Of a stretch of DNA of 64,000 nucleotides, positions 55,015 through 63,297 are shown piece by piece. Numbering within the stretch: the stretch's first letter is position 1; every line of letters begins with the position of its first letter. A program made the translations under genes and the position numbers. The notes under the pieces are model-generated. The model saw nothing but the letters and a program-made list of their open reading frames with translations, searched no databases and was not told the DNA's origin. The DNA is from Kiritimatiellia bacterium. GTDB taxonomy: Bacteria > Verrucomicrobiota > Kiritimatiellia > CAIVKH01. The stretch covers positions 1 to 64,000 of the forward strand of contig JANWZO010000013.1 of NCBI GenBank assembly GCA_025054615.1. The letters are read 5' to 3'.

Positions 55015-56417
55015 GCGTTTTCGCGCGAGAAAAAGGTCCGAACGAGAATCTTGAAGTCGAGCGCGAGCGACCAGTTTTCAAGGTACCACAGGTCCAGCTC
55101 GATGCGCTTGCGCAGATCGCTCTGCCCGCGGTAGCCGTTCACCTGCGCCCAGCCGGTCATGCCCGGCTTGTGGACGTGGCGCCACATGTATCGGCTGATG
55201 TCGTCCTTGAACTGCTCGACGAAAAACGGCCGTTCCGGGCGCGGCCCGACAAGGCTCATATCGCCCTTCAGGACGTTCCAGAACTGGGGCAGCTCGTCGA
55301 GGTTGTATTTCCGGAGAAAGGCGCCCACCCGCGTCCGGCGAGGGTCGTCCGGGGACGCCCATACCGGCCCGGTTTGCGCTTCGGCGTCCACCCGCATCGT
55401 GCGGAGTTTGTAGAGCGTAAAGACGCGCCCTTTTTCGCCGCAGCGCTCCTGCTTGTAGAAGACAGGGCCCGGCGATTCGCGTTTGATCGCGATGGCGGCC
55501 ACCGCAAGGATCGGCGCTGACACGATGAGGCCGACGATCGCGCCGACGATGTCCTCCGCCCGCTTGATGACGCGGTTGAGAAAGTAATCGAGCGGCCATT
55601 TGCCCACGCCGATCAGCGGAATGTCGTCCACGTTCTGGACATCCACTCGCGTCGTCAGCATCCGGAATAGGTCCGGCACCATCAGAAAATCCGCGAGGCT
55701 GCGCTCGCACTGCAGAATGATCTCCACAAGCTGCTCATGTGGAATCGCATTGGGCTGCGTAACGACCACGGCATCGATGTCGCCCGCCTCCATGAGCCGC
55801 GGGAGGTCCGCAAGTCCGGCGCGGACCAGGTCGCGCGGGAGGGCGGGGTCGGGCTCCTCGCCAGCCACGGGGATGCAGGCCACGACCCGGCAACGGCGGC
55901 GCGGCTCCCCTTCGAGCTTCGAACGGAGCTTGGCCGCTGTCGGACCGGCGCCGAGCAGGATGACGCGGCGTTTGGCAGCCTGGTACTTCGCCCAGTGGCG
56001 CTCGCTGGCGAACAGAATGTTGCGCTCCAAAACCACCAGCAAAGTGACCGTCACGAAGCCGATCGCGGTGGCGAGTCGGGAAAAGGGCGGATCGATCTGG
56101 ATCACAAACGCAAGCGCCATCGCGAGCAGCATCCCAAGTCCCGTGGCGCGAACGATCCGAGGAATTTTGTCAACGAAGTGCCCGTATTGTGGCCGTTGGT
56201 AGAGGTTCAGCGCACGGAAGATCAACAACATCAGGATGGTCACCACCAGCGCGGCATAGACGTACATCCCGCGCGGCGGGTGCCCGCGCGGCACCTCGAG
56301 CCAGCCGGAATCGAATCGGATCCACACGGCGAGCAGGAACCCACCGAAGATGGCCGCAGCATCCGCTACGACCGCCAGCAGGCTGCATTTCGCGTCGAAA
56401 CTGTCCCGGCTCCGCAT
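55008..56417 (-). CDS. Polyprenyl glycosylphosphotransferase (WbaP/WcaJ type)
   Basis: 469 residues. Starts polysaccharide synthesis by moving a sugar-phosphate onto undecaprenyl phosphate. Four N-terminal helices, a CoA-binding-like Rossmann region ([19 protein letters not shown]), a fifth helix, then the catalytic domain: [78 protein letters not shown] and [13 protein letters not shown]. Works with the nearby GT4 gene. Confidence 0.93.
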   Translation of the reverse strand: MRSRDSFDAKCSLLAVVADAAAIFGGFLLAVWIRFDSGWLEVPRGHPPRGMYVYAALVVTILMLLIFRALNLYQRPQYGHFVDKIPRIVRATGLGMLLAMALAFVIQIDPPFSRLATAIGFVTVTLLVVLERNILFASERHWAKYQAAKRRVILLGAGPTAAKLRSKLEGEPRRRCRVVACIPVAGEEPDPALPRDLVRAGLADLPRLMEAGDIDAVVVTQPNAIPHEQLVEIILQCERSLADFLMVPDLFRMLTTRVDVQNVDDIPLIGVGKWPLDYFLNRVIKRAEDIVGAIVGLIVSAPILAVAAIAIKRESPGPVFYKQERCGEKGRVFTLYKLRTMRVDAEAQTGPVWASPDDPRRTRVGAFLRKYNLDELPQFWNVLKGDMSLVGPRPERPFFVEQFKDDISRYMWRHVHKPGMTGWAQVNGYRGQSDLRKRIELDLWYLENWSLALDFKILVRTFFSRENAY

Positions 56418-56462
56418 GTGCTTTTCGTTGAGCGACGCACTCCGCGGCGCTGCGTCCCCGTC

Positions 56463-57260
56463 TCACCCGCCCGAGTCCCCGCCGGGCGGCTCCGGAAACT
56501 TGCCTCCGAGCGCGTTGGCGACGATCTCGGTGGTATCGCGCGGGAAATTTCGCTCCATCATCCAACGGAGGAACCCCGGGTCGACTTTGACCAGGTCCCT
56601 CAACTTCATGCCTTGTTTGGCCCCAAAATTGATCACTACCTCGCCGTCAACCCACTTGAGTTTTCCCGTCGAATCGACCCACTCCGGACGTTTCGGGTTG
56701 CAATACTCGCTCAGTTCCTCGATGGACCGCGGTAGATCAGCATAGCGCGCGAACTGGCCCTCCAGCACGGCGATGGTCGCGAGCACGTCATCCATGGCGC
56801 CGTGCGCGCCATCGTGACGTTTGCCGGTGTAAAACATGAGGGCCGCGGACAGATCCCTTGGCTCGCGTTTGTGGAAGATGCGTTGAGGGTCGACGATGCG
56901 CCGGCCCTCGAGGCTGAACGGGACCTCGGCCCGCGAAAATTCCTCGCAGAGCAGGGGGATGTCGAATCGAAGCACGTTGTAGCCGCACAGATCGCAATTC
57001 TCGAGGATGGCGGCCACTTGTTTCGCGATCGCCTTGAAGGGCGGGCAATCCTTTACGTCCTCATCGCGAATGCCGTGAACGCGAGACGACTCGGGCGGAA
57101 TGGGGATCCCAGGATTGACGCGGAATGCATGCGATTCGCGCGCGCCATTCGGCAGGAGTTTCACGATGGCCAGGTCGATGATGCGGTCTGTACGTACGTT
57201 GGTGCCGGTGGATTCAATGTCGAAGACGGCAAGGGGGCGGTCGGTCTGGATCGGCAACAT
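56463..57260 (-). CDS. DnaQ-type 3'-5' exonuclease with ExoX-like C-terminus
   Basis: 265 residues. DEDDh exonuclease core: VFDIESTGTNVRTDRIIDLA (Asp, Glu), GYNVLRFDIPLLCEEF (Asp), and GAHGAMDDVLATIAVL (His, Asp). The C-terminal region INFGAKQGMKLRDLVKVDPGFLRWMMERNFP is the domain seen at the end of ExoX-like exonucleases. Cytoplasmic; likely roles are DNA repair or proofreading. Upstream of it, hpt runs the same way with a 75-base gap. Confidence 0.88.
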   Translation of the reverse strand: MLPIQTDRPLAVFDIESTGTNVRTDRIIDLAIVKLLPNGARESHAFRVNPGIPIPPESSRVHGIRDEDVKDCPPFKAIAKQVAAILENCDLCGYNVLRFDIPLLCEEFSRAEVPFSLEGRRIVDPQRIFHKREPRDLSAALMFYTGKRHDGAHGAMDDVLATIAVLEGQFARYADLPRSIEELSEYCNPKRPEWVDSTGKLKWVDGEVVINFGAKQGMKLRDLVKVDPGFLRWMMERNFPRDTTEIVANALGGKFPEPPGGDSGG

Positions 57261-57335
57261 GATCCCACCCTAGCCGAATCGTGCCTGACCCCGCAAGCCG
57301 CCGGTTCCCGCGTAAGAGCGCGGCAGGGCGCTGGC

Positions 57336-57890
57336 TCAGGAAGGCCCGCCGTCGATGAACGTGACCTTGGTGATGTACGGCAGCTCGCGGTAGTAGCTGT
57401 CGTAATCCAGACCGTATCCCACGACGAACTCGTCCGGCACCCGGAAGCCCACGAAGTCCGCCTCAAACGGAATCACGCGGCGGGATGGCTTGTCCAGCAG
57501 CGCGACCGTCTTGACCGAACGGGCCCCTCGATCGAGCAAATGCCGCGACGCAAAAGCCAGTGTCCGACCTGTGTCCAGAATGTCGTCTACCAGCATGACA
57601 TCCGCGCCGGACACATCCATCCGCACATCCTTGACCACGCGCACGACGCCGGACGATTCCGTCCCGCTGCCGTAGCTCTCGAGCGTCATGAAATCGATGC
57701 GCGGCCGGACGTGATGGTGGTATAGCGCGCGCGCTAAGTCCGCGAGGAAAATAAAGCTTCCACGGAGGATCCCGATCATCACGAAGTTTTCGCTGCGGCA
57801 GGCCGCCTGCATTTCGACCACCAGCTCATCGACACGCGCCGCAATCTGCTCAGCCGTGATCAGTACGTCCCGGATGTGGTGCGGTCTCAT
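57336..57890 (-). CDS. hpt: Hypoxanthine phosphoribosyltransferase
   Basis: 184 residues from the ATG at 57890 (MRPHHIRDVLIT). Purine salvage: hypoxanthine or guanine plus PRPP to IMP or GMP. The PRPP-binding motif is VMLVDDILDTGRTLAFASRHL, the flexible-loop region is LESYGSGTESSGVV, VALLDKPSRR follows, and VGYGLDYDSYYRELPYI closes the site. Six bases separate a predicted -10 box from the start. Confidence 0.95.
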   Translation of the reverse strand: MRPHHIRDVLITAEQIAARVDELVVEMQAACRSENFVMIGILRGSFIFLADLARALYHHHVRPRIDFMTLESYGSGTESSGVVRVVKDVRMDVSGADVMLVDDILDTGRTLAFASRHLLDRGARSVKTVALLDKPSRRVIPFEADFVGFRVPDEFVVGYGLDYDSYYRELPYITKVTFIDGGPS

Positions 57891-57896
57891 GCGCGG

Positions 57897-57925
57897 ATGC
57901 TTTCGCCGGCGCGCCGCCAAGTCAA
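57897..57925 (-). promoter_or_regulatory. Candidate promoter of hpt
   Basis: Minus strand TTGACT (57920-57925), 17-base spacer, AAGCAT (57897-57902), then CCGCGC and ATG. Implies a leaderless mRNA. Confidence 0.4.
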
Positions 57926-57964
57926 GATCGGCCGTCGGCGCGCCACCACCTGCTCGATATCTTC

Positions 57965-57993
57965 TTGATCTACAGGCTCAAGCACCCTAGAGT
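57965..57993 (+). promoter_or_regulatory. Candidate promoter of the Pur-alpha-like gene
   Basis: TTGATC, 17-base spacer, TAGAGT. Predicted start near 58000, about 50 bases before the ATG. Confidence 0.5.
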
Positions 57994-58009
57994 CCGCCCG
58001 CAAATGGAT

Positions 58010-58029
58010 TGGGCCCGGCCGCCGGGCCC
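58010..58029 (+). promoter_or_regulatory. Perfect GC hairpin in the leader of the Pur-alpha-like gene
   Basis: GGGCCCGG and CCGGGCCC flank a three-base loop. It lies between the predicted start site and GGGAG of the ribosome binding region. No run of T follows, so it is not a terminator. It could regulate translation. Confidence 0.4.
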
Positions 58030-58048
58030 GCAGGGAGTGTAGAGCAAC

Positions 58049-58279
58049 ATGGATACATCGATCTCTTCGGAGAAGCTTCAAATCGAGCGGAAGCAGTTTT
58101 ATTTTGACCTAAAGGAAAATCCACGGGGTCGCTTTTTACGAATCACAGAAGAAGTCGCGGGGCGGCGCGACTCGATTATCATCCCGGCCACCGGCCTTGA
58201 GCAGTTTCGCAGGATCATCGACGCGATGATCCGAGCCACGGACGAGGAGCCGCTGGGCCAGCCGCGGACGAGCCCCTGA
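58049..58279 (+). CDS. Bacterial Pur-alpha-like nucleic-acid-binding protein (DUF3276)
   Basis: 76 residues. A single PUR repeat: KLQIERKQFYFDLKENPRGRFLRITEEVAGRRDSIIIPATGLEQFRRIIDAMI. Homologues form dimers that bind single-stranded DNA and RNA. The function in bacteria is not settled. It precedes an ECF sigma factor on the same strand with 30 bases between. Confidence 0.85.
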   Translation: MDTSISSEKLQIERKQFYFDLKENPRGRFLRITEEVAGRRDSIIIPATGLEQFRRIIDAMIRATDEEPLGQPRTSP

Positions 58280-58309
58280 ACCCCTGCGGCGCGCGATGGC
58301 GGTGCCGCC

Positions 58310-58921
58310 ATGAGCGCCGAGGTTCCTCGTCCTGACCCGCCGGATTCGGCGCCCGGCGACCTAGACCTTGTCGAGCAGGCCCGGCACGGCGACTACGCCG
58401 CCTTTGAGGAGCTGATTCGCCGCTACCAGCGTCGAATCTATGCACTCGTCTATAACATGACGGGGCACCGCGAGGACGCGGAGGACCTGGTCCAGGATGT
58501 CTTCATCAAGGCGTATCGGTCGTTGGACGGCTTCAAGGGCGACGCCTCGTTTTTCACGTGGATTTACCGAATTGCCGTCAATCGCACGATCAACTTCCTC
58601 AAGCGCCGGAAACGCGAGGCCGCCGACCTGCGCCTGGACGACATGGACCCGTCTGCGGAACGCGATCCCGCTTTCCTCGAATTGCGCTCGCGCGAGTCGC
58701 CGGTCCGCGAGGTGACCCTCGGCGAGCTGCAAAAAAAATTGAACGCGGCGCTGCAGAACTTGTCCGAAAAGCATAGGACGGTCGTGGTTCTCCACGACAT
58801 CCAAGGCATGCCGCACGAGGAAATCGCAAAAATAATGAAGTGTTCGGTGGGCACGGTCCGCTCCAGGTTGTTTTATGCGCGGCAACATCTGCAGCGCGAG
58901 CTTTCCGAATTTGCGCCATGA
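58310..58921 (+). CDS. ECF-type sigma-70 factor
   Basis: 203 residues. RpoE-like sigma factor with region 2 (DYAAFEELIRRYQRRIYALVYNMTGHREDAEDLVQDVFIKAYRSLDGFKGDASFFTWIYRIAVNRTINFLKRRKRE) and region 4 (LNAALQNLSEKHRTVVVLHDIQGMPHEEIAKIMKCSVGTVRSRLFYARQHLQREL). Directs RNA polymerase to a subset of promoters. The stop overlaps the start of a small membrane protein gene, as is usual for sigma/anti-sigma pairs. Confidence 0.93.
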   Translation: MSAEVPRPDPPDSAPGDLDLVEQARHGDYAAFEELIRRYQRRIYALVYNMTGHREDAEDLVQDVFIKAYRSLDGFKGDASFFTWIYRIAVNRTINFLKRRKREAADLRLDDMDPSAERDPAFLELRSRESPVREVTLGELQKKLNAALQNLSEKHRTVVVLHDIQGMPHEEIAKIMKCSVGTVRSRLFYARQHLQRELSEFAP

Positions 58922-59388
58922 ATCGAGAAACGACTCAACCGGAGTCCGGCGATCGCATCGCCCGCCTGATTTCGCTGAAGCGATATGAGGCGCCGTCCCC
59001 TCATTTCGAGACCCGCACGCTGGCGTCTTTGCGTGAGAAGCTCGCCCACACGCCGCCCGGCTTTTCGTGGTCCTACTGGTTCAGCGAATGGAAGCCCGTG
59101 GCTGTCCGCTATGTATTTTGGCCGGCGACCGCCGCCGTATGTATCGCTGCGGTCACGGTGTGGTGGGCAAGGAGACCGGACTCGACCTTTCGCGAAACTC
59201 CGTCAATTGCGGCCAAGCCACAAGCTGCTGCGCCGCTAGATGCGCAACCCTCTGTCATGGAAGCCGCAGAATCCATTGGACAAGTTTATTCAAAGCCGGT
59301 ATTTGTATTTGAACATGCATCGAATCGGGCGCCGGCTCGCACGATGCGAATCGGCCCCTCCTCGCAGCCGGTGCGGTACGATTTCTAG
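58918..59388 (+). CDS. Small single-pass membrane protein, possible anti-sigma partner
   Basis: 156 residues from an ATG overlapping the sigma gene stop. N-terminal cytoplasmic part of about 60 residues (RIARLISLKRYEAPSPHFETRTLASLREKL), one membrane helix near residues 64-84 (YVFWPATAAVCIAAVTVWW), and a periplasmic tail. No zinc-binding HxxxCxxC anti-sigma motif is present. The placement suggests regulation of the sigma factor, but the sequence does not prove it. Confidence 0.6.
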   Translation: MNRETTQPESGDRIARLISLKRYEAPSPHFETRTLASLREKLAHTPPGFSWSYWFSEWKPVAVRYVFWPATAAVCIAAVTVWWARRPDSTFRETPSIAAKPQAAAPLDAQPSVMEAAESIGQVYSKPVFVFEHASNRAPARTMRIGPSSQPVRYDF

Positions 59389-59463
59389 GCTGTCCGCTCT
59401 TCGCGGTTCCTCCTCCTCCCCCCAGCCCCTCCAAAACCGCGGAGGGCGACAGCCTTCTTTTTC
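59388..59463 (+). terminator. Terminator after the sigma factor unit
   Basis: GGCTGTC pairs with GACAGCC, with an inner CGCGGTT/AACCGCG stem, followed by TTCTTTTT. It begins at the last base of the preceding gene's stop codon. Confidence 0.65.
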
Positions 59464-59641
59464 ATGTTTGTTCGTCTGAATCGATCGTAATTGAAAACGA
59501 CCGGCGGCGAGGTTATTCGCGCAACCCGACGTTCACAAAGCAAACCTGCTTGCGTAAGAGAGGAAAAAGGGGCTTACGGACAACAGTGGGGGCGCGCCCT
59601 TCAAGAGACATTCGACTTGGCTTAGGCGGTTTGAAGGCGAA

Positions 59642-61894
59642 TCAGGGCAGCGGAACCGCCACCTGCACGCGCAGCGCGGCATTGGTGACCCCGGGCATGA
59701 CGAGGTTCGTCAGTCCGCCGGATCCGGGAACATTCACCTGACCAGCTACATTCGACCACCAGTGGCCCTGCAGATGAGTCGTGTACTGCAGCGTGTACAC
59801 CCGAGCCGTTGAGCTGTTGAAATGGGCCCGAATATTGCCGCCAACCACGGAGATCGATGAGACCGAGAATGGCGCGTTTGAGACCATCGGGTTGCTATCG
59901 ACCACCCACTCCTCCCAATTGAGATTTCCGTCGCCGTCCGCGTCTTGCAGCTCATTGGTTTGGCCATTCGTGATATTCGCCTGGGCCCAGAGCTGATAGG
60001 GCGTCAACGGGGGCGCGGACGCCGGAAGTCTCGCCGCGATCATGATGCCGTCGGTGAAGCCGTGGGGGTTAGCGCTTTCGAATTCCAGAGTTCCGGCGGA
60101 ATCGTCGAGGAGATATCGGTAAATATGCGACTCGGTAATCGCATATACGCGGTTGCTTACGAGGACAAAATCACGCGCGCCATATCCCATGTCGCCCGTG
60201 TCCGGGTTTTCCGAAAATGAGAAGGAATATACGTTGTAAAGCGTTACCGTCGGCGCCATCAGTGATCCCGGACCCGAAATCCAGAACCCGTTGTCGCCCA
60301 CGGCAAGAATCCTTTTGCTCTCTGTCACTGCAAGATCCGTCCATGTCGACGGGAATGGGCCGGAACCGGAAACCAGTGTCAAGGGAAGATCACCGGCAAC
60401 TGTGCCGTCATTCGCGACGGAATCGAATAGGAATCGGCGGATTGTCGTTCCACCGACGCCATTCAGGAGCATGTAGGCATTCGTGCCGTCGCTGGCAAAC
60501 GCGAAGTCATTCGCTTGCCAATTTCCGACTTTCGCATCTACTGGGGGTACGTGCACAAACGAGGTCCCGTCGAATGCCGACATGCCGACCTGTTGAGTGG
60601 ACGATCCACCCGCCGACCCCGCACTCACATAGAGCCGCCCGTTGTAAAACCCGAGTGGATGCTGGTTGAAACTTCCCGTCGCGTTGTAAGTGTTCGACGC
60701 GAGCAAGTGACCCGCTTCCCCAAACGCCCGAATGGGCCGCGCCGAAGAAGATCCCTGCGTCGGATCGGCAATAAACACCGTCCCAGAATCGGGATCCACT
60801 GCCAAGCCCCTTGTTTGGCCACCTGAAATGCGGGCAAATCGCGTCCAGTTCGATCCTCCGTCCGTCGAATAAAGGACGTTCGCCCTATTACCCGTCAGGT
60901 ACAAGCGGGGCAGGTTGCCACCCGGGAGAGGCTGAGGAACGGCAATCTCCACCGCGGTGTTCGAGAAACCATGAGGGTTCGCGCTGATAAATGCAACGGT
61001 GCCGAGTTCATCGCTGAAGTTGAAACGGTAAAGGTTCTCAGGGGTCGCAACATACAGAACCGATCCATCCAGCGCTATATCGCGCGCATTCAGGCCCATG
61101 TCACCCGTCGTGAGATCTTCGACCGAAGTCTCCGAATTCGTCCAAACGCAGTACATGGTGAGGCTGTTCGATGCGATTCGATAAGGATCGGAGAGCCACA
61201 ATCCACGCGTCGTTGAAAGGACGATGCGGCCGCGAGGTGAGACGGCCACGCCTGTTATATTCCCCGTGAACGTGCCTCCCACCGGCGTCATCGTTAGCGC
61301 GACGTGCGAGCTGAATGAGCCATTCGTGGCATCCGGATTCATCTGATATCGCCGGAGAGCCATGCCCCCCGCCCCGTTTACGATCATGTAGTCAATGCCC
61401 GCCCATTCCGCGAAGGCCATATCATTTACCTGCCAACTGACAACATTTGCGTTCGTCAACGGCACGTTCCCGAATTGAACGCCATCGAAAGACGACACGC
61501 CCATCTGAAGGTTCGCCGCCCCGCCGGCCGAACCCGCGCTGACGTATACGAATCCCTTGTACCATCCTACCGGATGCACATTGAAGCTGCCCGTTGCGTT
61601 GTAGAAGTTGGTCGCCAGCACGGCACCACCCGCGCTGATCGCGTACAGGGCACGCGCGTTGATGGTTCCGCCGGTAACGTCATTTACGAAGATGTAAGCA
61701 TTCGTGTGATGAACAGCGATGCCCCTAAATTCGGCAAAAGCTTGAGAATAGAGCACAGACCAAGACATCCCACCATCCTGGGAGACCATAATCACGTTGG
61801 TTCGGGCGGTCAAATAGAGAGGGCCCGCCTGAGCGAGCAGCACGGATGCCGCTAGAATCAACCCCGCCCACTTGACGCATCGAATCTTGTTCAT
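59642..61894 (-). CDS. Exported protein of two propeller-like modules
   Basis: 750 residues from the ATG at 61894 with GGAGGT upstream. Signal peptide MNKIRCVKWAGLILAASVLLAQAG. Two similar modules of about 310 residues each show BNR/sialidase-like strands: VIMVSQDGGMSW and VLYSTDGGSNW, RGLAVDPDSGTVFIADP, FYNGRLYVSAGSAGGS, DTGDMGYGARDFVLVSNRVYAI. The tail has an EF-hand-like loop DADGDGNLNWEEW and a short beta domain. No sorting signal is seen at the end. Paralogous to the downstream-coordinate PEP-CTERM gene. Ligand unknown. Confidence 0.75.
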   Translation of the reverse strand: MNKIRCVKWAGLILAASVLLAQAGPLYLTARTNVIMVSQDGGMSWSVLYSQAFAEFRGIAVHHTNAYIFVNDVTGGTINARALYAISAGGAVLATNFYNATGSFNVHPVGWYKGFVYVSAGSAGGAANLQMGVSSFDGVQFGNVPLTNANVVSWQVNDMAFAEWAGIDYMIVNGAGGMALRRYQMNPDATNGSFSSHVALTMTPVGGTFTGNITGVAVSPRGRIVLSTTRGLWLSDPYRIASNSLTMYCVWTNSETSVEDLTTGDMGLNARDIALDGSVLYVATPENLYRFNFSDELGTVAFISANPHGFSNTAVEIAVPQPLPGGNLPRLYLTGNRANVLYSTDGGSNWTRFARISGGQTRGLAVDPDSGTVFIADPTQGSSSARPIRAFGEAGHLLASNTYNATGSFNQHPLGFYNGRLYVSAGSAGGSSTQQVGMSAFDGTSFVHVPPVDAKVGNWQANDFAFASDGTNAYMLLNGVGGTTIRRFLFDSVANDGTVAGDLPLTLVSGSGPFPSTWTDLAVTESKRILAVGDNGFWISGPGSLMAPTVTLYNVYSFSFSENPDTGDMGYGARDFVLVSNRVYAITESHIYRYLLDDSAGTLEFESANPHGFTDGIMIAARLPASAPPLTPYQLWAQANITNGQTNELQDADGDGNLNWEEWVVDSNPMVSNAPFSVSSISVVGGNIRAHFNSSTARVYTLQYTTHLQGHWWSNVAGQVNVPGSGGLTNLVMPGVTNAALRVQVAVPLP

Positions 61895-61925
61895 CTCGCG
61901 ATGACCTCCACAAGAGGGCATGTAA

Positions 61926-61941
61926 CGCAAGCGCCCTTGCG
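61926..61941. other. Small hairpin between the two propeller genes
   Basis: CGCAAG-CGCC-CTTGCG. Six-base stem in the 84-base gap between two same-strand genes. No T-run follows, so it may be an mRNA processing or stability element. Confidence 0.3.
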
Positions 61942-61978
61942 CATGCGCTGGATGGCACCCGTTATTGATTACACCAAG

Positions 61979-62965
61979 TTACGAACGGATGTGCCTGCGG
62001 TACAGCGCGACAGAGCCGAATGCAAGTCCCAAAAGCAGAAGCGTGGACGGCTCCGGTATAACGGTTAGCTGAATAGCGGGCAAATTAAAGCCATGATCCG
62101 CACTATGTATAAGCGAGGCGGTTCCGCTGGTATCATCATAGGAATAACGATAGAAGCGAGTTGTCGCGGCTATATACAAATTGTTATTGTACAGAATGAG
62201 CTCCCGAGCTCCAGATGCGGGATCGCTCGCAGTGGATGCACCCACTGCGAAGGTCAAAATTGGGGAGACGGATATTGATGTATTATGAATCTGATTTAGG
62301 CCCGAAGCGAACAACCCGTTCACAGTGAGTACCAACATGCGCCCGCCCGGAGTGATGGCCAAATCGAAGATATCCGCGCCCGAAAGACCGGTGAAGCTGA
62401 CCGTAACTTGATTGGTCGTTGTTCCATCACCGATTAGAATGCGCCTTCGCAAGGTATTTCCTGATGTTCCATTCATGAAGTAATAATTCGTTCCCCCCGA
62501 ACCTCCGATTGCCAAATCATTAGGCGTCCAGGTCCCGGGGAATGATATACTTACAGGACCCAACGAAGTCCCATCCCATGTCGAATAGAAATTTGTTTGA
62601 TGAGGCGCGATGTATAGAAATCCATTGTGATAAATCATCGGCCGCTGATTGCTTGTACCTTGTTCGTCGACGGTTATAGAGGATAACACAGAGGTTGTGG
62701 CAACGCTGTACGCATAGACAGGCCGACTAGCCGCGGACCCCTGCCCCGAAGCATAGGCAAACAACGTTCCTGTAACCGGATCCCCTGCCAGACCACGGAA
62801 ACCTGCACCAGATATATTGATAAAGTTTGCCCAAGTGAGACCGAAGTCGGTCGAATAGCGAATATTCGCTGAATTTGCAGACAGGAACAAAACGTGGTCT
62901 GCAAAGATGGCCGTGCACAATCCGAACGACACCAAGGCGGACGCCACTTTTGCGACTGATTTCAT
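61979..62965 (-). CDS. PEP-CTERM sorted exported protein, single propeller-like module
   Basis: 328 residues with AAGGAG eight to nine bases before the ATG. Signal peptide MKSVAKVASALVSFGLCTAIFA, then one module with the same landmarks as the 59642 gene (NIRYSTDFGLTW, FRGLAGDPVTGTLFAY, YHNGFLYIA, TPGGRMLVLT). The C-terminus is a PEP-CTERM signal: VIPEPSTLLLLGLAFGSVALY followed by basic RRHIRS. This directs exosortase-dependent anchoring or release at the envelope. No exosortase gene lies in the window. Base composition is visibly more AT-rich than in the neighbours. Confidence 0.85.
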   Translation of the reverse strand: MKSVAKVASALVSFGLCTAIFADHVLFLSANSANIRYSTDFGLTWANFINISGAGFRGLAGDPVTGTLFAYASGQGSAASRPVYAYSVATTSVLSSITVDEQGTSNQRPMIYHNGFLYIAPHQTNFYSTWDGTSLGPVSISFPGTWTPNDLAIGGSGGTNYYFMNGTSGNTLRRRILIGDGTTTNQVTVSFTGLSGADIFDLAITPGGRMLVLTVNGLFASGLNQIHNTSISVSPILTFAVGASTASDPASGARELILYNNNLYIAATTRFYRYSYDDTSGTASLIHSADHGFNLPAIQLTVIPEPSTLLLLGLAFGSVALYRRHIRS

Positions 62966-63297
62966 GTGCAGAGCTCCTTAACCAAAATCGTGCAATTACT
63001 CATACAAAAGCATCGCATGGAGGGAAAGAGAGAATTGATTTATCAGGATTAGCAAAATTTTGGCCTCCCCTCTGTGGCGAAGATTTCGGCCACTGCTGAC
63101 GACAGCGCCGGTGCGCACCGATTATTCAGGCGAAATCAGAACTGTATGTAATTGATTTCCAATTAGATATACAGATGCGGTCCCATTTCGACTCCCGCCG
63201 ATCGCAGCGAGATTAATCGTCCGGGCAACTTGAAGGGGGAAGCGGATCTTTTCGAATTCAGCCGAACGCAACATTTCCAGCTCATCCTTGGAAGGCC
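62966..63297. other. Intergenic region, AT-rich
   Basis: 332 bases between the PEP-CTERM gene and the DUF2079-like gene. It holds the ribosome binding site and presumably the promoter of the PEP-CTERM gene. I see no RNA gene or repeat. Confidence 0.4.
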
